Of a DNA stretch of 64,000 nt, positions 1 through 8,618 are shown piece after piece. Both the position numbers and the translations under genes were made by a program. Origin of the DNA: Neostapfia colusana (lineage: Eukaryota > Streptophyta > Magnoliopsida > Poales > Poaceae); contig JASWHV010000018.1 of NCBI GenBank assembly GCA_030760725.1, positions 17,454,273 to 17,518,272 on the forward strand. The letters run 5' to 3'. The stretch's first letter is position 1. Each line of letters opens with the position of its first letter. Below the pieces are notes generated by a model. The model was not told where the DNA came from, searched no databases, and saw nothing but the letters and a program-made list of their open reading frames with translations.

Positions 1-292
1 CGCTCGGGGCAGGCAGCGCCGTTCTGCTGCCACGTGGCGGGCCCGGAGCCCTTCTCAGAGGAGAGGAGGGTCAGCTCCGCGAGGCACGTGGAGCCTCCGG
101 ACCTCTCCCCGCGGAGGGGGAGGTCCGGCTTCTGTATGCCACGTGGCGGGCCCGGAGCTCTCCTCTGAGGAGAGGGAGGTCCGGCCCCGCCGGACGCGTG
201 GCACCTTCGGAGCTCTCCCTGCGGAGAAGGGCGAGTTCCTTAGGCACTTTACCCTGTGTGCGGGGGTACCCCATATCTCAGGTACCGACAGT
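1..292 (-). repeat. A 3' LTR, first 292 bases
   Basis: The sequence repeats the right part of the LTR at 8619-9602 (matching about 9311-9602) and ends in GGTACCGACA, the reverse complement of the LTR start TGTCGGTACC. It holds tandem GC-rich units with CACGTGGC boxes near 31 and 139. The rest of the LTR lies left of the window. Confidence 0.93.
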
Positions 293-312
293 GGCCCCCG
301 AGCCCATCTCAG
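293..312 (-). other. A polypurine tract
   Basis: Directly 5' of the 3' LTR on the minus strand lies a purine-rich stretch ending GGGCTCGGGGGCCAC, the expected primer for plus-strand DNA synthesis. Element F has a near-identical tract at 47252. Confidence 0.75.
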
Positions 313-419
313 GGGAGATAGCGAGCCCGAGGTGGGACCTCCGTCTCTTCCGATCCGCGCACTTTCTCTAAGTCCCGAATTGACCGCTGCCGGAGCACGA
401 ACGGGCGCGGGATCGTGGG

Positions 420-768
420 AGCGTGCGCTCACTTGATGGTTGCTTTTACTGCGGCGGTTCTCAAGACTGCCACTTCTGCACGTTGCGGCACTTTCTTCGG
501 GAACCGCCGAAGTGCCTTGCCGGCTCATCTTCTCAGGAGACTGACTCCTTGCCCCCACCACTTCAGTTGGGCGGCTTGGGCCCACCCGTCATCGGCACTC
601 GGTTTAGGAGCCGAAGCGGTTGCCTATGCAGTGTATCCAAAGAGTTCCGAATCGCTTGGGATTGCACCCGGGGAGGTGTGAAATGAAACCCCCCTGTGGG
701 TACGCTCCCCTTATAAGGTTTCCAGCCCCTGTGCTTCCCTCGAGCCTCTGCAGTCTTGTCTTCTTTCA
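420..768 (+). promoter_or_regulatory. Promoter and leader of A's antisense unit
   Basis: This stretch aligns by eye with the reverse complement of 63659-63994 in element D, upstream of D's antisense ORF. Shared blocks include the run around CCGAAGCGGTTGC and a TATA-like CTTATAAGG at 710-718 (TTTTAAAA in D). It therefore looks like the retained promoter of an antisense transcription unit. Transcription is inferred, not shown. Confidence 0.55.
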
Positions 769-1620
769 TGGCTCTTAACTCGCCTTATGGGGGGAGAATC
801 GCTGTCGATTTCCTCCAGCGATGGCGTCTGCACCAAGCCTGGGACTCAGGGAGCCTGCCTGCCTTGCCTCTGAGGGTGGTGCCACCAAGGGATCTCTGGT
901 TCGTCCTCCCGACGGAGCCCTTCCTCGGTGGCGGCAGGCAGAAAGCTCCTTGGCGTTGCATCCCTTCTCAGGTGGTGGAGTCTTCAAAGAAACCGCTGAA
1001 GCACCGAGGAGAATCCTAGGCGGCAGAGTCCCCGAGAAGGCCACTGAAGCTGCGGAGAGAGGGCCTCAGGAGCACCCTTGATGACACCGGCTTTTGCGCA
1101 GGTGATGAGGGAAGGAGGCTCCATGGGCACCCTTGATGACGCTGGCTTTTGCGCCGGTGATGGGGGAACTTCAGGAGAAGGAAGCCGCCGATGCACCATG
1201 GAGGATCCCAGACGGCAGAGTCTCCAGGAAGACCGCTGAATACTGCGGAGGGGGCCCCAGAAGCTCCCTTGGTGACACCGGCTTTTGCGCCAGTGATGAG
1301 GGAGGCGATTCCTGCGCTCGGGTCATGGAGCGGGAGAGTGCCGCCAGGGCTGAAGCCTGGTGACGCGGCCGTCCTTGCAACTTTTAGATTCTGGTCATGT
1401 CAGGAGACCCTTGGGGCTTGTTTCTTTCTTCTTATCGAGTCTGTAGCCCAGCTCAAGGAGCCTCGCATAGTTTGACTCTTTTAGATATTTGTGTCTGTGA
1501 CGCTCTTTCTCTCCTTCTTGGCTTTGCCTGTCTGAGTCCTTAGCTCCGCAAGGTACTCAGAGGCCATCTCCAATCTCGGAGCTTTGCGTAGACACCTTCC
1601 CCGGGTCCTAACCGTGTTAG
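769..1620 (+). pseudogene. Gutted antisense ORF (aORF) unit of A
   Basis: An ATG at 769 lies about 50 bases after the TATA-like box, where D's aORF begins, but it opens only a short frame (about 83 codons, ending near 1019). That frame shows no PF04195-like residues such as the VFIHFCEMFVG block of D. The body is replaced by repeats (1011-1303). From about 1400 to 1620 the sequence again matches, in reverse complement, D's region downstream of its aORF (60600-60790; shared blocks around GTCTGTAGCC and CCGCAAGGTACTCAGAGGCC). Promoter and 3' end are kept and the gene between them is lost. No protein is predicted. Confidence 0.55.
1011..1303 (+). repeat. Tandem repeat, about 190-bp period, 3' region of A
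   Basis: Two diverged copies of about 103 bases (1011-1112 and 1201-1303) each run from a block like GGCGGCAGAGTC to CGGCTTTTGCGC. A partial third copy (about 1112-1166) lies between them. The copies differ by many substitutions, so the duplication is not recent. Confidence 0.7.
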
Positions 1621-1639
1621 GGGTCCCCGGGGGTTTCCG

Positions 1640-1890
1640 GATCTCGCCCCATGGGGAGCCCCAAGTCTGCCCGCCACGTGGCGGGTCCGGAGCCCCTCCT
1701 TAAGAGGTTGGAGCTCCGACCATGCTGGACACGTAGGGCTTTCGGAGCCCTCCCACCGGGGGGGGGGGGGGCGGGGAGGTCCGGTTTCCGCCCGCCACGT
1801 GGCGAGCCCGGAGCTCTCCTCAAAGGAGGTGAGGGTTCCGAGCCTGCTGGACACGTGGGGCCCTCGGGTCCCGCCACTGCTGGAGGGGCA
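1640..1890. repeat. Internal GC-rich CACGTG-box array of A
   Basis: Units of about 60 bases alternate CCACGTGGCGGG-like and GGACACGTGGGG-like cores (near 1675, 1732, 1797 and 1854), joined by GGAGCTCTCCT-like palindromic blocks. The same unit in the same orientation makes up the left part of the LTR, so a piece of LTR architecture is repeated inside the element. A run of Gs at about 1759-1772 is included. Element D has the same array at the same relative place (60340-60620). Confidence 0.7.
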
Positions 1891-2412
1891 GGTCCCGGTC
1901 CTTCCAGTCCTAGGTCGGAGTAGTTGGTAGCTCCTTTCCCCCTGCTTCATGCAGTCCCTGTTGCCGCAACCTGGAGGTCCTGCAGATAGGTAGAGGAAAT
2001 GTAATTCTCCTTGGGGGCTCCCCCTCCCTTATCTCGTAGTCTTATTTGACTTATAGCCCCTAACCATATGCTTGGTGCTTGGGGACTTGTAGAGAGGGGG
2101 AGCTGAGCACATGGCAACCATGCACTGCAAGGGTGATTAAAAAACTCAATTCACAATTTAAATGAGTACAAGGAAAGAGCAAAGTAGAGCAGATTTCTTT
2201 TCGTACAACTTTCCACAGGAGGAAGGCAGGCTAAACATGGAGGCCACGACCCACCCCATTAACAGGGGAAGCAAGACTCTACGCGCTTGGAGTCGGAACC
2301 AGGCAAAGCTGAACGTAGTCCTGGACCGTCCCCTGGGGTTTAGCTGCTCCGAGCGCTGCTCCTGGACTCTATGGAGTTTATTACGAAAATAAAGTATTGT
2401 CCTATTTTTGCT
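1891..2412 (-). other. A 3' untranslated region after pol
   Basis: No coding frame of substance. The stretch just after the pol stop (2412 leftward) aligns with D 59680-59860, including the block CGTAGAGTCTTGCTTCCC. It also aligns with D 60115-60190 near 1990-2060. About 250 bases present in D between these blocks are missing here. Confidence 0.6.
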
Positions 2413-3023
2413 CTAGGGGTAGAACTTACGGAGGTGTTCTATGTTCCAAGGGTTCGGGAGCAGGTCCCCATCCTCGGTGGAAAGGCGCACACACCCGGGG
2501 CGGCATACATTCGCGACTCGGAAGGGGCCTTCCCAACTAGGGGAGAGTTTGTGGGCCCCTTCGTGAGAAAGTATGCGCCGCAACACCAGGTCACCTTCCT
2601 GCAGCTCCCGGGCACGCACAGACCTCTGGTGGTAGCGCCGAAGCGCTTGTCTGTACCGCGCGTTACGGAGTGCCGCATGTAATCGGACCTCGTCGACGAG
2701 GTCGATTTCTCCACGCCGGAGGTTGTCCTGCATGGCTTCGTCGTAAGCCCGGACACGGTGAGACTTCATGGTGATTTTTGGGGAAGTACAGCTTCAGCCC
2801 CATACACCATGAAGAAGGGTGTCTCGCCGGTGGCCCGGCTCTGGGATGTCCGGTTAGCCCATAGTGTGCTCGGAAGCTGTTCTACCCAATTGGCACCATG
2901 TTTCTTCAGGCTGGCGAAGGCGCGAGTCTTAAGGCCCCGGAGAATCTCCGCGTTGGCCCTCTCAACTTGCCCATTGCTCCTCGGGTGGGCGACAGAGGCA
3001 TAGCATACCTGAATACCAAGGTC
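2413..3023 (-). pseudogene. C-terminal part of A integrase, out of frame
   Basis: After the stop at 3024-3026, the minus strand still encodes integrase core sequence with the catalytic Glu context SNGQVERAN (near 2965), then a second stop. About 2770 the frame changes: a C-run after GTACTTCCCC is one base short, and the next frame starts MKSHRVRAYDEA and runs 118 residues to HLRKFYP at 2413, the usual end of Tat integrases. F keeps the extra C (about 49633); D lacks it too. The sequence is still recognisable along its length, so the damage is limited to a few positions. Confidence 0.8.
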
Positions 3024-6014
3024 CTAGCAGTAGTCTTGGAATGCTGCGCTGGTGAACTGGGTCCCGTTGTCGGTGATGATCCTGTTTGGGACCCCGAACC
3101 GGCAGACAATAGACTTGATGAATTTTACTGCGGATTGTTTGTTGATGGTGACAACTGGTGTAGCTTCCGGCCACTTGGTGAACTTGTCGATGGCGACATA
3201 GAGGTACCGGAATCCCCCGACGGTTCTGGGAAATGGTCCCAGGATGTCCAGCCCCCATACGGCAAACGGCCACGAGGGCAGGATCATCTGTACCGCCTGA
3301 GCCGGTGTATGGATCTGCTTGGCGTGGAACTGGCACGCCTTGCAGCTCTCGACCAGCTTGACGGCATCCTGGAGTGCTGTCGGCCAGTAGAAGCCATGCC
3401 GGAAGGCTTTACCGACAAGCGTGCGTGAGGAAGAATGACTTCCACATTCGCCCCCATGGATCTCAGCGAGCAAGTCGCAGCCTTCCCCCTGGGTTATGCA
3501 CCGCAGTAGGATGTGGTTGGCGCCACGCCGATAGAGATCCCCCTCTACCAGCGCGTACCTCTTAGCCATACGCACAATCCGTTCAGCGGTTGCATGTTCA
3601 TCAGGGAGGATATTGTCCTTCAAGTAGTCCCGGATCTCCGTGATCCATGCATCGGGTCTGACTTGAGCTTCTGGATCTTGAGCGCTGGGTTGCACGGAGT
3701 CCCCAGTGACGCTTACGATCCTTGGCGGCATCCATGGCTGTAGGGCCGCCGGGACCGCCAGCTTCGAGGTGCTGGTCAAGCCCCCTTCGCCCGGCTCGGC
3801 GGGCCGGGCTGTGGGCCGCAGCAACGTCCTCTCGAAAACTCCTTCGGGCGCAGGGGCTCCGGTGGAAGCCTTCGTTGAAAGGTTGTCGGCTGCGGCATTA
3901 CCAGCGCGCGGTACGTGGTGCAGTTCCAAAGCGAGGAATTCTTTCTCCAACATCTGTATGTGGAGCAGATACGCAGCTAGCTGCGGGTCATTGCAGGAGC
4001 ATTCGCCCTTGACTTGCTTGATGACCAGTTGGGAGTCGCCCTGTGCCAACAACTGGCGGGCACCTAAAGACAGGGTTGTCTGCAGGCCAAAGATGAGTGC
4101 TTCATACTCCGCCATGTTGTTGGTTGCCTTGAAATTTAGACGCACCATATACCCAAACTGTTCCCCCGATGGCATGAGGAGCAGTACGCCGGCACCGGCC
4201 CCCTGCTTTCGTGAGGAGCCGTCGAAGAAGAGTGTCCAGTGGGGTTCGGTGAAGACCGGAGCTTTGGGCTCTAGCTCACCGCCTTCATGGCCCCCTGGGT
4301 CAGTCTTCGTTGGTGTCCACTCCGCCACAAAGTCAGCCAGTGCTTGGCTCTTGACTGCATGACGTGGGAGGAAGTCCAGCTCAAACTCCGCCAGCTCCGC
4401 CGCCCATTTAGCAACGTTGCCAGTCGCATGGGGGCTGTGAAGAATTGTCTTCAGCGGATACGAGGTGACTACCGAGACCCGGTGGGCCTGGAAGTAGTGG
4501 CGGAGCTTCCTGGAGGCCACGAGCACCGCATACAGCAGCTTGTGGACTTCTAGGTACCTTGTCTTGGCCTCATGAAGTACTTCACTGATGTAGTAGACAG
4601 GCCTCTGTATGGTTCGGACCCTCTCTCTTAGGCTTGGGAGCTCCTCGTCCATTGGCCCCGGCCCGCTGGAGGTGGGTGGACCCACGGGGGCCTCCGGGAA
4701 CTTGGACCCGGAGGCCCTTAAGCTTTCTTGATCATCCGGGAGCTCCGGGGGGTCTTGAGGGACCCCCGGAAGATCCCAATTGGACCCTGGAGATTTATCT
4801 TGGGGGTCCGGGAGGCCGTCCTGGGCCTCCGGGAGGTCGACTTGGACCTCCAGGGGGTCCGGGAGACCGTCTTGGCCCTGCGGGGCCCCCTGGCGTCTAT
4901 CTTCTGCTACCGGAGCAGGTTGTGAGGGTGAGGGGTCTGGCCGCTCCACGACAAGGACCATACTCACCACTTCTGTTGTTGCCGCAATGTAGAGCAGCAA
5001 GTGCTCCCCGGGCTCAGGGGCTACCATGATAGGTAGGGTCGTCAGGAGTCGCTTCAACTCCTGGAAAGCCTCTTCTGCTTCGTCAGTCAAGGCAAAGGGG
5101 CCTGACTTGCGCAAGAGCTTAAAGACAGGGAGTGCCCGCTCTGCTAGCCTCGGTATAAACCGACTCAGCGTGGCTAGACATCCCATGAGTCTCTGAACAT
5201 CCTTGACGCGGACAGGGGGCCGCATCAAGTCCATGGCCTTGATCTTCTCTAGGTTGGCCTCAATCCCTCGGTGCGAGACCAGGAACCCTAAGAGCTTCCC
5301 AGAGGACACGCCGAACACACATTTATCTGGGTTCAGCTTGGTGCGCGTAGAGCGCAACTTGTCAAAGACTAAAGCTAGGTTATCTAGTAGGGATGAATCC
5401 TGCTTGACCTTGACAACTATGTCATCGACATACACCTCAACTAGGTCTCTTATTAACTCCCCAAAGGTTTTGTGCATCGCCCGCACAAAGGTGGGGAGTG
5501 CATTCTTTAGGCCGTAAGGCATAGACACATAGCAATAAAGGCCGTCTACTGTGATGAAGGAGGTGTGCTCCTCGTCCTCCCTAGACATGGGGATCTGATG
5601 GAAACCCGAGTAGGCGTCTAGGAAGCACAGCATATCACAGCCTGACGTTGAGTCTACTATTTGATCTATTCTAGGGAGAGGGAATGGATCTTTGGGACAT
5701 GCCTTATTGAGACTGGTGTAGTCGATGCACATCCGGAGCTTCTCGCCGGCCTTCGGGACAACGACGGGGTTCGCTAACCATCGGGGGTGGTGGACCTCCC
5801 GTATGAAGCCAACGTCCAGCAGCTCCTTGACTTCTTCACGGATGAAGTTTTGCCACTCGATGGACTGCTTGCGGGGCTTTTGTTGAACCGGCCGGGCGTC
5901 GGGGAAGACTTTCAAGTGATGCTCGATCACCTCCCTGGGGATCCCCGGCATCTGTGATGGCTGCCATGCAAACACGTCGACGTTGTGCCGGAAGAAGGTG
6001 ACGAGCGCGCCTTC
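3024..6014 (-). CDS. pol: A pol: RT, two RNase H domains, integrase (cut short)
   Basis: This 996-codon frame continues directly from the gag-protease frame after one TAG (6015-6017). Numbering from 5975, the reverse transcriptase has RMCIDYTSLNKACPKDPFPLP (near residue 80) and the catalytic YVDD (about 181-184). It is followed by the degenerate native RNase H (LLLYIAATTE, then VYYISEVL), split by a Pro/Gly/Leu/Asp-rich linker of roughly 95-120 residues (about 350-460). Next comes a second, archaeal-type RNase H (FFDGSS near 580, NNMAEYEAL, GDSQLVI), the hallmark of Tat elements. The integrase zinc finger (H...CKACQFH, about 837-885) and the first two catalytic Asp (GLDILGPF, ITDNGTQF) are present. 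The frame ends at a stop before the catalytic Glu, so full integrase is not made without readthrough. Confidence 0.88.
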   Translation of the reverse strand, partial: EGALVTFFRHNVDVFAWQPSQMPGIPREVIEHHLKVFPDARPVQQKPRKQSIEWQNFIREEVKELLDVGFIREVHHPRWLANPVVVPKAGEKLRMCIDYTSLNKACPKDPFPLPRIDQIVDSTSGCDMLCFLDAYSGFHQIPMSREDEEHTSFITVDGLYCYVSMPYGLKNALPTFVRAMHKTFGELIRDLVEVYVDDIVVKVKQDSSLLDNLALVFDKLRSTRTKLNPDKCVFGVSSGKLLGFLVSHRGIEANLEKIKAMDLMRPPVRVKDVQRLMGCLATLSRFIPRLAERALPVFKLLRKSGPFALTDEAEEAFQELKRLLTTLPIMVAPEPGEHLLLYIAATTEVVSMVLVVERPDPSPSQPAPVAEDRRQGAPQGQDGLPDPLEVQVDLPEAQDGLPDPQDKSPGSNWDLPGVPQDPPELPDDQESLRASGSKFPEAPVGPPTSSGPGPMDEELPSLRERVRTIQRPVYYISEVLHEAKTRYLEVHKLLYAVLVASRKLRHYFQAHRVSVVTSYPLKTILHSPHATGNVAKWAAELAEFELDFLPRHAVKSQALADFVAEWTPTKTDPGGHEGGELEPKAPVFTEPHWTLFFDGSSRKQGAGAGVLLLMPSGEQFGYMVRLNFKATNNMAEYEALIFGLQTTLSLGARQLLAQGDSQLVIKQVKGECSCNDPQLAAYLLHIQMLEKEFLALELHHVPRAGNAAADNLSTKASTGAPAPEGVFERTLLRPTARPAEPGEGGLTSTSKLAVPAALQPWMPPRIVSVTGDSVQPSAQDPEAQVRPDAWITEIRDYLKDNILPDEHATAERIVRMAKRYALVEGDLYRRGANHILLRCITQGEGCDLLAEIHGGECGSHSSSRTLVGKAFRHGFYWPTALQDAVKLVESCKACQFHAKQIHTPAQAVQMILPSWPFAVWGLDILGPFPRTVGGFRYLYVAIDKFTKWPEATPVVTINKQSAVKFIKSIVCRFGVPNRIITDNGTQFTSAAFQDYC

Positions 6015-8561
6015 CTATTTGCTATCCAGGCCCCCGGCTACCCGGGTGGTCTGGGTAGCTTCGGCACTGACTTGGACGACCTTTAAGGGGACGCCGCCCT
6101 CGTCGAGAGGTTGCACTCGGGGTGCTGTGGTGGAAGCACGGTGACGTGCGCTCGGGCGGAGCTGGTCCGGCTCCGCATTGCCGGGGGCTGATGCCCCAGC
6201 TTTTGCGAGCGCTTGGAGCTTCTCCAGGGCCGACACTGCAGCAGTGCGGTCCCCACGAATCCTGAGAACGCCCGTCGGTGTTGGCATCTTCAGGACGAGG
6301 TAGCCGTAGTGGGCTACAGCCATGAACCGGTACAGGGCTGGCCTGCCGATTATGGCGTTGAAGGGGAGGTCTATCTCCGCTACGTCAAACTGAATGTACT
6401 CTGTTCGATAGCTGTCCGGAGCCCCGAAGGTCACCGGGAGACTAATGTTGCCGTAGGGGATAACCTGTCCCGGCCCTACCCCTGAGAACGGGCTCGACGG
6501 GGTGAGCTTGGCCATCGGGACCTGCAGCTTCTGGAAAGCTGCACGGCTGATGAGGTTCAGCCCAGCTCCTCCATCTACCAAAACGTGGTACATTCCCACG
6601 TTGGCGATGGTAGGGGCCACCAGGAGCGGTAGTTGGCCGGCCCCAGCCATGTTCCTGGGGCAGTCGGTGGCGTCAAAGCTGATGGGGGTCCCCATCCACT
6701 TAAGGTGCGGTGCAGCACTTGGGAGTGGTGCCACCGACGCTACCGCTCGGCGCAGAGTCTTGACTGCGCTTCGGGACGAGGGGTCTGCGGACCCGCCGTA
6801 TATGACGTAGAGCTTCTTCCGACGCTCATCGTCACTGGAGCCGGAGTCCTCATGATTGCGTGCCGCCTTCATGACACGCTGAGACTCCTGGATCTCCTCT
6901 GGGTGGTCGATGTTGTCTGGAACATCCACCCCCTGCTCGTCTTCCTTTGGACGGAAGGGCAGGGCATCAGCCCGCTGCCGCTTCCCCTTGCGGAAGCGCT
7001 CTGCGAGCCTTCGGATCTCCCGGCACTCGGCAGTAGTGTGGCAACAGCTGCCATGCACGGGGCACATGTTGTCCTGGCTATCTTCCGGGATCGGTGACTT
7101 TCGCTGCCTCTTGTCCGGGCGCGGCCCCCGAGCCCCACTGAGCGTCGCTGCAGTGACGACTGGGGTCGCGGCCGGCGGCCTTATCTTGCTTCTGCCTCGG
7201 CTCTTGGTCTTCCTGCTACCTCCATAGGGAGTAGGACCAGATCCGGGCAGCCCTCCTGACTCGGAGGATGGCTGTGAGTGCCAGTTCCGTCCTTCGGCTG
7301 CTCTGGCGCACTTGTCCGCCAAGCTGAAGAGCTCTGAGGCATCGCGGACCTCCCTGGTCGCGAGTTTCTCAAGCATCTTCTTGTCTCGGACGCCTTGCCG
7401 GAACGCCACCACCACAGAAGCATTTTGAATGTGTGGGATGGTGTTCCGCACCTGGGAGAACCGCTGGATGAAAGAGCGCAGCGACTCCCCAGGTTGTTGT
7501 TGGATGGCGTGGAGGTCGAGCTCCGTGCCGGGCCGGGTGTAGGAACTGCCGAAGTTGGCTATGAACTGTCGGCAAAGCTCTCCCCAGGAAGTTACAGAAC
7601 CCTGGGGGAGGTTCATAAGCCAAGACCGAGCTGGGCCGGTCAAGGCGACAGGGAAGTAATTGGCCATGACGGCTTCATTCCCTCCTGCAGCAAGTACGGC
7701 GGTGGAGTAGATCTGGAGGAACTCCGCCGGGTTGATGCTGCCGTCGTACTTCTTGGGCAGGAGCGGCCGAAACTTGCGCGGCCACTTTGCGAAGCGAAGG
7801 TGGGGCGCGAGGGCCGTACACCCTGCTTCTGTCGCCGCAGGTTCTGATGCCGCGAACGCTTGGTTTGTACTGAGCACCGCGTGCCCCGGCATGGGCAAGG
7901 CTGCACCATAGGCCGGGGGCGCCATATGCAGGACATATGATTGTGGCATATTCTGCACGGTACAGGCCTGGGGCAGAGATCGTGTGGCGAAGGTCTGCTC
8001 CTCAGGCTGGGTCGAGGCCGACGTCATGCTGTCGTCAGACTCTTGGTGGCGACGCCTTTCTCGGCGCCGCTCGAGGTATACCAGGGCATCTTGACCCAGG
8101 TGACACCGCTCCAGCTCTGTCCTCAGATCTGTTGATTGGGGTCTGGTAGAGCTGGAGTCTGCCGTCTGCTCGTCATCCAATGGTGCGCGCATCAGCGACA
8201 CGACCGATTGGCCAGAGCATCGTCCCTGCCGAGGTCGAAGGTTTGCGGCGGTGACGACGAGACGGTCTACCTCGCGGATCCACTGCCGGGTCGCTGCCTG
8301 AGGCGCGTCCCCAGCGGGCGGATTGTACAGTAGCACTCTCGCCGCAGCTAACGCACCCTCACTGGGCACGCCCAGCGCTACTGAAGACTTGAAGCTGGTT
8401 GGAGCCTGCATTGCCGGGGTCGGTGCTGCCAGAGCCGGTTGCTGGCTCCCAGCTTGTACCGACACACTCCATCCCGAGTGTGTCGACATGTACTCCCCCC
8501 TGGTCACAGTCTGCCGCAGAGGCGAGGGGGGAGAGATCCCCGCTGAAGGAAGCTTGGTCAT
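6015..8561 (-). CDS. gag: A gag-protease
   Basis: An 848-residue frame. The start MTKLPS is preferred because F has MTELPS at the same place, 38 bases downstream of its primer site. The gag core contains the conserved block KYDGSINPAEFLQIY and GPARSWLMNLP (about residues 270-330), which forms the particle shell and binds RNA. A knuckle of the C-x2-H...H-x4-C kind (CPVHGSCCHTTAEC) lies near residue 500. The aspartic protease follows at about 655-665 with VDGGAGLNLIS; the catalytic D-G-G-A replaces the more common D-S/T-G-A. The frame ends LDSK-TAG and pol continues in the same frame. No other stop interrupts it. Confidence 0.88.
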   Translation of the reverse strand: MTKLPSAGISPPSPLRQTVTRGEYMSTHSGWSVSVQAGSQQPALAAPTPAMQAPTSFKSSVALGVPSEGALAAARVLLYNPPAGDAPQAATRQWIREVDRLVVTAANLRPRQGRCSGQSVVSLMRAPLDDEQTADSSSTRPQSTDLRTELERCHLGQDALVYLERRRERRRHQESDDSMTSASTQPEEQTFATRSLPQACTVQNMPQSYVLHMAPPAYGAALPMPGHAVLSTNQAFAASEPAATEAGCTALAPHLRFAKWPRKFRPLLPKKYDGSINPAEFLQIYSTAVLAAGGNEAVMANYFPVALTGPARSWLMNLPQGSVTSWGELCRQFIANFGSSYTRPGTELDLHAIQQQPGESLRSFIQRFSQVRNTIPHIQNASVVVAFRQGVRDKKMLEKLATREVRDASELFSLADKCARAAEGRNWHSQPSSESGGLPGSGPTPYGGSRKTKSRGRSKIRPPAATPVVTAATLSGARGPRPDKRQRKSPIPEDSQDNMCPVHGSCCHTTAECREIRRLAERFRKGKRQRADALPFRPKEDEQGVDVPDNIDHPEEIQESQRVMKAARNHEDSGSSDDERRKKLYVIYGGSADPSSRSAVKTLRRAVASVAPLPSAAPHLKWMGTPISFDATDCPRNMAGAGQLPLLVAPTIANVGMYHVLVDGGAGLNLISRAAFQKLQVPMAKLTPSSPFSGVGPGQVIPYGNISLPVTFGAPDSYRTEYIQFDVAEIDLPFNAIIGRPALYRFMAVAHYGYLVLKMPTPTGVLRIRGDRTAAVSALEKLQALAKAGASAPGNAEPDQLRPSARHRASTTAPRVQPLDEGGVPLKVVQVSAEATQTTRVAGGLDSK

Positions 8562-8598
8562 CTTCTCCGGCGGAGAATCGTCGCGCTAGGAGAAAAGC

Positions 8599-8616
8599 CC
8601 CCTTCCTGGCGCGCCA
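8599..8616 (-). promoter_or_regulatory. A primer binding site, tRNA-Arg-like
   Basis: Two bases inside the 5' LTR, the minus strand reads TGGCGCGCCAGGAAGGGG. From memory of plant tRNAs this matches the 3' end of tRNA-Arg (CCU), CCCCTACCTGGCGCGCCA, with one mismatch. F (52178-52195) and a relic in D (56413-56430) carry variants of the same site. Confidence 0.8.
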
Positions 8617-8618
8617 AA

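Noticed and set aside
4634..5029. Collagen-like plus-strand frame (PPG/PGG repeats)
   Set aside because: It is the antisense shadow of the Pro-rich linker of A's pol.
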